Below, piece after piece: positions 21,275 through 26,481 of a stretch of 26,481 nt of DNA. Position 1 is the first letter of the stretch, and the number at the start of each line of letters is the position of its first letter. The stretch comes from CAZTVF01 sp964616985. GTDB lineage: Bacteria; Planctomycetota; Phycisphaerae; SM23-33. The notes below the pieces were generated by a model. It did not search any database. It was not told where the DNA came from and saw only the letters and a program-made list of their open reading frames with translations. Location of the stretch: the NCBI GenBank assembly GCA_964616985.1, contig CAZTVF010000076.1, positions 1 through 26,481 on the forward strand, written 5' to 3'. The position numbers were made by a program, and so were the translations under genes.

Positions 21275-22605
21275 TACGCTTTAACGATCTTTTCGCGCCC
21301 GGACTTGACGTTCTTGCACGCGTTGCGGGTGTCGATGACGAGGCGGGCGTGCTTGACGATGAAGCCGTAGTCGTATGCGCTGTGGTCGGTGGAGATGATG
21401 ACGGCGTCGTAGGCCTTGAGCATCGCGGGCGTGAGCTTCTTGGACGTCATCTTCAGGTCGTGCTCGCGCATTTTGTGCGTGCGGGGCACGTTGGGGTCGT
21501 TGTAGTCCACCTTGGCGCCGCGGTGCTTGAGCAGTTCGATCAGTTCCAGCGAGGGGCTCTCGCGGACGTCGTCGATGTCCTTCTTGTACGCCAGGCCCAG
21601 CACCAGCACCTTGGAGCCCTTGAGGCTCTTGGACCGGTCGTTCAACGCGTCCATCAGCCGCGAGATCACGTAACGCGGCATGGCCACGTTCACCTCGCCC
21701 GCCAGTTCAATGAACCGCGTGGTCAGGCCGTACTGCCTCGCCTTCCACGAGAGGTAGAACGGGTCGATCGGGATGCAGTGCCCGCCCAGGCCCGGGCCGG
21801 GATAGAACGGCGTGAAGCCGAAGGGCTTCGTGCTCGCCGCACGGATCACTTCCCACACATCGATGCCCATGCGATCGAACAGGATCTTTAGTTCGTTCAC
21901 CAGCGCGATATTCACGCAGCGGTAGGTGTTCTCGAGTATCTTCGCCGCCTCCGCCGCCTCGCAGCTGGAGACGGGGATGATCGTCGTGATCGCGCACTCG
22001 TAGCAGGCGACGGCCGCGGCGAGCGAGTTCTCGTCATACCCGCCGACCACCTTGGGAATGGTCTTGGTGGTGTAGTCCTTGCGGCCGGGGTCTTCGCGCT
22101 CGGGCGAGAAGGCGAGCAGGAAATCCTGCCCGACCTTCAGGCCGGTCTTCTCGAGGATGGGCAGCATGATCTCTCGCGTGGTGCCCGGGTACGTGGTCGA
22201 TTCCAGCACGATGAGCTGGCCCTTGCGGAGGCGTTTGGCGATGGCCTCGGCCGTGGCCTCGATGTAGGTCATGTCCGGGTCGTGCGTCTTGGTCAACGGC
22301 GTGGGCACACAGATGATAATGCAGTCGGCCTCGGTGAGGCGGTCGAAGTCGGTGGTCGCCGAGAAGAGCTTGGTGTCCAGCATCTTCTGCACGGTGGCGG
22401 CCGAGATGTGCTGGATGTAGCTCTGCCCGGCCAGGAGGCTCTTGACCTTGTTCTGGTCGATGTCAAAGCCCAGCACGGGCACGCCGGAGGAGGTGAACTC
22501 CCGCACCAGGGGCAGGCCGACGTAGCCCAGCCCGATGACGCCGACAACGGCCTTGCGGGCCTCGATCTTTCGAAGCAACTGCTGAGTCATCGCGGATGAT
22601 TTCAT
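21274..22605 (-). CDS. nucleotide-sugar 6-dehydrogenase, WbpA-like (UDP-N-acetylglucosamine 6-dehydrogenase type)
   Basis: This 443-residue cytoplasmic enzyme oxidises C6 of a UDP-sugar to a uronic acid in two NAD+-dependent steps. The N-terminal Rossmann fold has GVIGLGYVGLPLV (G25, G27, G30) with acidic D48/D50. The middle domain has ENTYRCVNIALVNELKILFDRMGIDVWEVI. The catalytic cysteine is C277 in GPGLGGHCIPIDPFYLSWKA. The C-terminal domain has VLVLGLAYKKDIDDVRESPSLELIELL. GHCIPIDPFYL is more typical of UDP-GlcNAc dehydrogenases (WbpA/WbpO) than of UDP-glucose dehydrogenases; the substrate is therefore inferred. Start ATG 22605 with AGGAAA ~10 bp upstream; ATG 22590 (MTQQLL) is the alternative. 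It is divergent from an aminotransferase gene that would act in the same pathway. Confidence 0.92.
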   Translation of the reverse strand: MKSSAMTQQLLRKIEARKAVVGVIGLGYVGLPLVREFTSSGVPVLGFDIDQNKVKSLLAGQSYIQHISAATVQKMLDTKLFSATTDFDRLTEADCIIICVPTPLTKTHDPDMTYIEATAEAIAKRLRKGQLIVLESTTYPGTTREIMLPILEKTGLKVGQDFLLAFSPEREDPGRKDYTTKTIPKVVGGYDENSLAAAVACYECAITTIIPVSSCEAAEAAKILENTYRCVNIALVNELKILFDRMGIDVWEVIRAASTKPFGFTPFYPGPGLGGHCIPIDPFYLSWKARQYGLTTRFIELAGEVNVAMPRYVISRLMDALNDRSKSLKGSKVLVLGLAYKKDIDDVRESPSLELIELLKHRGAKVDYNDPNVPRTHKMREHDLKMTSKKLTPAMLKAYDAVIISTDHSAYDYGFIVKHARLVIDTRNACKNVKSGREKIVKA

Positions 22606-22647
22606 TCTGTTCTATTTCCTCGTGTTAAGTCGAATTGCAGGGTCGCT

Positions 22648-22653
22648 ATTATA
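22648..22653 (-). promoter_or_regulatory. -10 box for the dehydrogenase gene
   Basis: A perfect TATAAT on the minus strand (complement ATTATA) lies 42 bp from ATG 22605, in a short A/T-rich patch. No good -35 is found 17 bp upstream. Confidence 0.35.
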
Positions 22654-22730
22654 TCGGCAAAATCGCGGCAGCGGCCACGGAAAACTAGCTCTGCCAGCCA
22701 TCCATTACGGATAGGCAAAAGCACTAGGCG

Positions 22731-22759
22731 TTGACCTCGTTGGGCCGGCGTCGTAACGT
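22731..22759 (+). promoter_or_regulatory. promoter candidate for the aminotransferase gene
   Basis: TTGACC (22731-22736) and TAACGT (22754-22759) are 17 bp apart, giving a start near 22766 and a leader of ~129 nt containing nested inverted repeats. Confidence 0.45.
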
Positions 22760-22774
22760 ACGCATTGTGGTGAG

Positions 22775-22870
22775 GGCGCCATGCCGAACGGTCGCGCCGT
22801 CTGCGACGCGCCGGCATGTCCCGCACGAGCATGCCGGCCTGCCTGCGGCAGGTAGACTTCGGCATGCGCC
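22775..22870. repeat. nested inverted repeats in the aminotransferase leader
   Basis: Outer arms GGCGCCATGCCGAA (22775-22788) and TTCGGCATGCGCC (22858-22870) pair with one bulge. Inside are GCCGGCATG/CATGCCGGC (22810-22818 and 22830-22838, 9 bp perfect) and CCTGCC/GGCAGG with loop TGC (22838-22852). Confidence 0.65.
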
Positions 22871-22894
22871 GCATTCCATAGAAAGAGAGTCAAC

Positions 22895-23998
22895 ATGGAC
22901 GTTCCGCTGCTCGATCTCAAGGCTCAGTACGCTACGATTCGCGAAGAGATCATGCCCGCCCTGACGGCCGTGGTCGAAAGCCAGATCTTCGCCATCGGCC
23001 CCGCCGTCAAGGAACTGGAAAAGACGATCGCCGCCTACTCGGGCACCGCCGCCGCCGTGGGCGTTTCCAGCGGCACCGACGCCATCCTTGAATGCCTCAT
23101 GGCCCTGGGCATCCAGGACGGCGACGAGGTCATTACCACACCTTTTACGTTCTTCGCCACCGCCGGGTGCGTTGCTCGCACGGGCGCCAGGCCGGTTTTT
23201 GTCGACATCCAGCCCGACACCTTCAACATCGACCCCGCCAGGATCGAGGCCGCCATCACCCCGCGGACCAAGGCCATCCTGCCCGTGCACCTGTACGGCC
23301 AGCTTGCGGACATGGCCGCCATCGGCGCGATCGCAAAGAAGCACAACCTGCACGTGATCGAGGACGCCGCCCAGGCCATCGGCGCCAGCCAGCACGGCCG
23401 CAAGGCCGGCTCGTTCGGCACGGCCGGGTGCCTGAGTTTCTACCCCACCAAAAATCTCGGCGGCTTCGGCGACGGCGGCATGATCCTGACGCAGGACGCC
23501 GAGCTCGCCCAGCGGCTGACGATCTTCCGCGACCACGGGCAGTCGCCGACGTACTTCTACAAGTGGATCGGCGGCAACTTCCGCTTGGACAACCTGCAGG
23601 CTGCGGCCCTGGTGGTGAAGATGCGGCACTTGGACAACTGGACCGCCGCCCGCCAGAACAACGCCCGCCTCTACAACGAACTGCTCGCCGGCCTGCCCGC
23701 GGTGAAGACGCCGTACCTGCTGCCGGGCAATGTGCACATCTATCACCAGTACGTCATCCGCACGAAGCGCCGCGACGAGCTGCAGGCGTTCCTCAAGCAG
23801 GCGGGCATCGGCTCGGGCGTCTATTACCCGCTGTGCCTGCACCAGCAGGACTGCTTCAAGTACCTGGGCTACAAGACCGGCCAGTTCCCCGTGGCCGAGA
23901 CGGCCGCGGCCGAGGTGCTCGCCCTGCCGGTCTATCCCGAGTTGCGTGAAGAGCAGGTCCGCTTCGTGGCGCAGAAGATCCGGGAGTTTGTGAAGTAA
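22895..23998 (+). CDS. DegT/DnrJ/EryC1/StrS family PLP-dependent sugar aminotransferase (WbpE-like)
   Basis: This 367-residue enzyme transfers an amino group from glutamate to a keto-sugar nucleotide. It starts MDVPLLDLKAQYATIREEI, the standard family opening. SSGTDAILECLMALGI binds the PLP phosphate, TPFTFFATAGCVARTGARPVFVDI follows, D157 (VIEDAAQAIGA) contacts the pyridine nitrogen, and K186 (SFYPTKNLGGFGDGGMI) is the Schiff-base lysine. The end has GVYYPLCLHQQDCF and LPVYPELREEQ. All catalytic parts are present and the length is normal. Start ATG 22895 with AGAGAG upstream. With the divergent WbpA-like dehydrogenase it would make a 3-amino (or similar) UDP-uronic acid for a surface polysaccharide; the intermediate oxidase and an acetyltransferase (WbpB, WbpD types) are not adjacent. 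Confidence 0.94.
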   Translation: MDVPLLDLKAQYATIREEIMPALTAVVESQIFAIGPAVKELEKTIAAYSGTAAAVGVSSGTDAILECLMALGIQDGDEVITTPFTFFATAGCVARTGARPVFVDIQPDTFNIDPARIEAAITPRTKAILPVHLYGQLADMAAIGAIAKKHNLHVIEDAAQAIGASQHGRKAGSFGTAGCLSFYPTKNLGGFGDGGMILTQDAELAQRLTIFRDHGQSPTYFYKWIGGNFRLDNLQAAALVVKMRHLDNWTAARQNNARLYNELLAGLPAVKTPYLLPGNVHIYHQYVIRTKRRDELQAFLKQAGIGSGVYYPLCLHQQDCFKYLGYKTGQFPVAETAAAEVLALPVYPELREEQVRFVAQKIREFVK

Positions 23999-24050
23999 CG
24001 CCGGCGTGGGCAGTAGTCCGTCACCGCCAGACGTGTGAATTGAGTTGGGA

Positions 24051-24120
24051 GGCGGCTTGTCCGTTCGGCGCTGTTTTTCGTCGGTGCCAAGCGCTAACAG
24101 CGCCGAACGGACAAGCCGCC
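24051..24120. repeat. perfect 25-bp inverted repeat (long hairpin)
   Basis: The arms 24051-24075 (starting GGCGGCTTGTCCG) and 24096-24120 (ending CGGACAAGCCGCC) are perfectly complementary over 25 bp, with a 20-nt loop. It lies 52 bp after the aminotransferase stop and 48 bp before the next start. It could terminate transcription, though the T-run is in the loop and not after the stem. A partial relative is at 6702-6761. Nothing else is seen in 23999-24168. Confidence 0.9.
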
Positions 24121-24168
24121 AACCGACCTGTTGCTCGGATAGTCTCTTCGCAAAGCCCAAGGTTTTGA

Positions 24169-25692
24169 ATGATCCCCATCGGCACAACATCGCGTCAGGT
24201 CGAAGCCATCGCCCGCTGGATGCTGGTGCTGGTGGCGTGCGTGGGCATGCTGATGTGGTGGTGGCCGTCGTTTGCGGCGTGGGGGGCGGCCGGCGGGGCG
24301 ATGCTGATCATCTGGGCGGCGTGGTTCATCTGGAAGACCGCCGCCGCCGACCGCACCATCCCCGGCCATCCGATCCACCTGGCGCTGCTGGGGCCGCTGC
24401 TGGTGTGGGGCTACCACCTAGCGAAGGTGGGCCTGGGCCGGGCCGGACACGCACACACGCCGCTCGACGGCAACCTCGACGTCTCGGCCGTGTACCAGCT
24501 ACTCCTGATCGCGCTGACCGCGATGCTCACGCAGAGCCTGCTGGCCCGCGGTCGCGGCCGCACCGCCGCCATCGCCGCCATCGGCCTGGCCATGATCGTC
24601 GGGCCGCTCCTCGTGATCCTTTGGGGCAAGGCCCCGCAGATGAAATCGGCCATGGTGATGCTCGCCGCCGGCGGGGCGATGGTTACCTTTTCGCTGGTTC
24701 TGCGACCGGGCCCTGGTGCCCCGCCCACCTGGCTGGGACAAATAGCCACGCTGGGCGTCCTGGTGCTTCTGGTTCTACTGGGGCTGGTGTCGCCCACGGG
24801 CGAGCCGGTTCTCATCCTGGGCGTCCTGGGGGTGATCTTCCTGGCCGCGAGCCTCTTCTGGCCGCAGCGTCGAAGGCACTACTTGCTGCCGGGCCTGTTC
24901 GGCGTCGGCTGGTTCATTGCCCACCTCGTGCTGCACCCCGGACTGATGCCATCCTTGGCCAGAGGCGTGTTCGGCAGGGGCGAGGGCGTGTTCGACACGC
25001 TTAACGCCACGCATAGCGGGTTGGAGATACTGCTCGGCGCCATCGGCTGGGGCGGGGTGCTGTGGCTGATCATCGGCTGTCTGGCGTGCAGTGCCTGGCT
25101 GATGCGGGCGTGGCGGTTTGGCGGCAGCGCGGGGCAGGGCGTGATCTGGTCGTGTGCCGCGTGCATCACCACGGCCGCTCTGTTCATGCCGGGCGGGCTG
25201 TTCAGTCCGGGCGTGACGCTGGCGGTGGGCGTGGTGTGGGGGCTGGCGGCGGTGCAGTCCGGCCGACCCGCAAGGCGGTACCCCGGTTGGCTTCTGGGCG
25301 TGATCCTGGCCGGCAGCCTGCTGCTGCTAGGCATCTCCGACGAGACGGGCATCGTCCTGGCCGGGGCCAAGGCGTTCGGCTATGGCGATTGGCTGCTTCA
25401 CGCACTGGCGGGGGCGCTGAGCACGCTGGTGCTGTGCTGGCTGATGGGCTGCCGCCGCCTGGGCTGGGGGCTTGCCGCCATTGCGATCTCGGTCGCCATC
25501 GGCGCACTGGGAGAATTGGCGCAATATCTTGTATCTTCAAGAGATGTGGAGTTTGACGACTTCCACAAGCACGCGATGGGCAGCCTTCTGGCCGCCATAC
25601 CCTATCTCCTGCTCATGGGGGCCCGCCTGCAGGAATCGGCCTTGGTCACGCATGAGATCGAAGCCGTGGTTGAATATCATCCCGAAGAATAG
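24169..25692 (+). CDS. polytopic membrane protein with C-terminal VanZ-like domain
   Basis: This 507-residue protein has about 14 hydrophobic segments. The first ~380 residues are an unrecognised multi-pass region (for example MLVLVACVGMLMWWWP, IHLALLGPLLVWGYHLAKVG, VYQLLLIALTAMLTQSLLA). The last ~125 residues resemble VanZ: helices around KAFGYGDWLLHALAGALSTLVLCWLMG and then E449-L-A-Q452, R458, D464 and H468-x-x-G471 (GELAQYL ... SSRDVEFDDFHKHAMG), the conserved polar positions of that family. VanZ proteins affect teicoplanin resistance and cell-envelope properties by an unclear mechanism. Start ATG 24169 with AAGG upstream. The gene follows the aminotransferase in the same direction but is separated by the long hairpin. 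It may serve envelope glycan assembly; that is inference. Confidence 0.8.
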   Translation: MIPIGTTSRQVEAIARWMLVLVACVGMLMWWWPSFAAWGAAGGAMLIIWAAWFIWKTAAADRTIPGHPIHLALLGPLLVWGYHLAKVGLGRAGHAHTPLDGNLDVSAVYQLLLIALTAMLTQSLLARGRGRTAAIAAIGLAMIVGPLLVILWGKAPQMKSAMVMLAAGGAMVTFSLVLRPGPGAPPTWLGQIATLGVLVLLVLLGLVSPTGEPVLILGVLGVIFLAASLFWPQRRRHYLLPGLFGVGWFIAHLVLHPGLMPSLARGVFGRGEGVFDTLNATHSGLEILLGAIGWGGVLWLIIGCLACSAWLMRAWRFGGSAGQGVIWSCAACITTAALFMPGGLFSPGVTLAVGVVWGLAAVQSGRPARRYPGWLLGVILAGSLLLLGISDETGIVLAGAKAFGYGDWLLHALAGALSTLVLCWLMGCRRLGWGLAAIAISVAIGALGELAQYLVSSRDVEFDDFHKHAMGSLLAAIPYLLLMGARLQESALVTHEIEAVVEYHPEE

Positions 25693-25755
25693 ACGTTCTC
25701 AGCCTTTGTCACTATTGCACGTACGCCTTAAGCAGAGAAATCTTTCACTTTCGAC

Positions 25756-25784
25756 TTGAAACTTTAGTGCTCGGTTAGTATCTT
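25756..25784 (+). promoter_or_regulatory. promoter candidate for the gene at 25850
   Basis: TTGAAA (25756-25761) and TATCTT (25779-25784) are 17 bp apart inside a distinctly A/T-rich stretch (25700-25820), giving a leader of about 60 nt. Confidence 0.5.
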
Positions 25785-25849
25785 AGATAACATATAGAAG
25801 GCATAGTGAACAAGAGGTTTTGAGAACGCACTTTCGCAAAGGGGATCCC

Positions 25850-26368
25850 ATGATTCGGACGCAAGTTCAGCATTCCAGCAGTTCCGGCTTTGAGTTTGTC
25901 CAGGCTCTTCGCCAGGCCGCTCTCAAGGGCAGCCGCAAGTTCTGCAGGCCGGTGAGGGACGACTACGATTCGCAGGAGGTGCATCGCGGCGGCAACCGGT
26001 TCGACGCGGTGTTGTTCCTGCGGGCGGTGCGGGCGCAGGTGGAGGTCAGTTTCCAACTGCCGATGGCGGAACTGCCCGCGGGGTTCGACCTGCTCATCGA
26101 CACGCAGCACGGCCTGGGTTGTTGGATGTACGGGCCGGGCCTGAGCCCCCACGACCCGCTGGACGTGATGCGGGAAGCCTTCGAGGACGCCGACGAGGCC
26201 CGCCTGGAGGAGATGGTCCTGCCCACGCTCTTCGATTACCACAACTTCCGCACCACGCGCGGCTGGGCCGACCTGGCCCGACGTTTCGAGGCCCACTCCT
26301 TCCGCTACGCCGCCGGCCCCGCGGGGCTGGTCATCACGTTCCTTGCCGAGATCGAGGCCGTGGCGTAG
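25850..26368 (+). CDS. cytoplasmic protein of unknown function
   Basis: This 172-residue protein has no signal peptide or membrane segment. I do not recognise a family. Visible features are an N-terminal helix (FEFVQALRQAALKG), a likely beta-sheet centre (FDAVLFLRAVRAQVEVSFQLPMAELPAGFDLLID) followed by GLGCWMYGPG, and an acidic helical part (REAFEDADEARLEEMVLPTLFDYHNFRTTRGWADLARRFEAH) ending in a beta strand (GLVITFLAEIEAVA). I chose ATG 25850 because AAAGGGG (25838-25844) is well placed; a TTG at 25820 in frame would add ten residues. It has its own likely promoter. Confidence 0.8.
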   Translation: MIRTQVQHSSSSGFEFVQALRQAALKGSRKFCRPVRDDYDSQEVHRGGNRFDAVLFLRAVRAQVEVSFQLPMAELPAGFDLLIDTQHGLGCWMYGPGLSPHDPLDVMREAFEDADEARLEEMVLPTLFDYHNFRTTRGWADLARRFEAHSFRYAAGPAGLVITFLAEIEAVA

Positions 26369-26410
26369 CCGGGTGGCAGAGGCGGATTGGTGACGCGGGT
26401 GGAGTAAGCG

Positions 26411-26431
26411 GTAAACAGTAAACGGTAAAGG
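26411..26431. repeat. 7-bp tandem repeat, three units
   Basis: Units GTAAACA, GTAAACG, GTAAAGG sit in the gap after the gene ending at 26368. They resemble the 8-bp arrays near 20.9 and 21.25 kb in style but not in sequence. A possible new gene start lies at 26446 or 26448 but too little is visible to call it. Confidence 0.7.
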
Positions 26432-26481
26432 CGGCGTGGTGACTCATGTGGAACGTAAGAGCCGATACCTGGTCATGGCGC

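Noticed and set aside
26446..26481. Possible start of a next gene (ATG 26446 or GTG 26448)
   Set aside because: Only about 11-12 codons are visible and no clear ribosome site separates the two frames.

Overview
The window is GC-rich bacterial DNA that is almost certainly from a Planctomycetota genome. The strongest sign is the operon at 11016-16195, which carries a DUF1549/DUF1553 protein, a Tat-exported DUF1501 protein and a secreted PPC-domain protein; this set is largely confined to Planctomycetes and relatives. Many secreted proteins of unknown role and intergenic spaces full of palindromes fit the same picture. The class cannot be fixed from sequence alone; Phycisphaerae is plausible.

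Layout. 1-1616 (-) is the N-terminal two thirds of an alpha-glucan phosphorylase that runs off the left edge. 1999-3615 (+) is a secreted protein with TPR-like helices, followed by a rho-independent terminator and a palindrome-rich spacer. 3974-5029 (+) is a Gfo/Idh/MocA oxidoreductase. 5045-6533 (-) is a tspO plus EamA-like transporter pair. 6828-7775 (-) and 8013-9626 (+) are divergent genes for a D-tagatose/D-allulose 3-epimerase-like enzyme and an MFS transporter; they share a control region with two ATTGTAAAC boxes 22 bp apart. 9703-10953 is a stretch with more A/T-ended codons holding a small membrane protein and a DUF433/DUF5615 toxin-antitoxin-like pair. 11016-16195 (-) is the planctomycete operon. 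16315-17412 (-) is a protein related to FkbO/Hyg5 chorismatases, divergent from a rubrerythrin-like diiron protein (17580-18092, +). 18218-19153 (+) is a sialate O-acetylesterase-family hydrolase, convergent with a secreted beta-propeller-like protein (19501-20847, -). 21274-22605 (-) and 22895-23998 (+) are divergent genes for a nucleotide-sugar 6-dehydrogenase and a DegT-type aminotransferase. 24169-25692 (+) is a polytopic protein with a VanZ-like end, and 25850-26368 (+) is an orphan cytoplasmic protein.

How the genes may work together. There is no large single-purpose cluster. Two divergent pairs look functional: sugar epimerase plus transporter (uptake and isomerisation of a sugar), and sugar-nucleotide dehydrogenase plus aminotransferase (amino-sugar uronic acid precursors for a surface glycan). 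The esterase, epimerase and Gfo/Idh enzymes fit a carbohydrate-scavenging lifestyle.

The most unusual material is between the genes. Several families of short hairpins recur with compensatory base changes in their stems. A ~147-bp module built of hairpins occurs twice, on either side of the beta-propeller gene, each copy inside a different inverted repeat. A perfect 25-bp inverted repeat at 24051-24120 has a decayed relative at 6702-6761. I found no rRNA, tRNA, CRISPR array, transposase or recognisable defence system.
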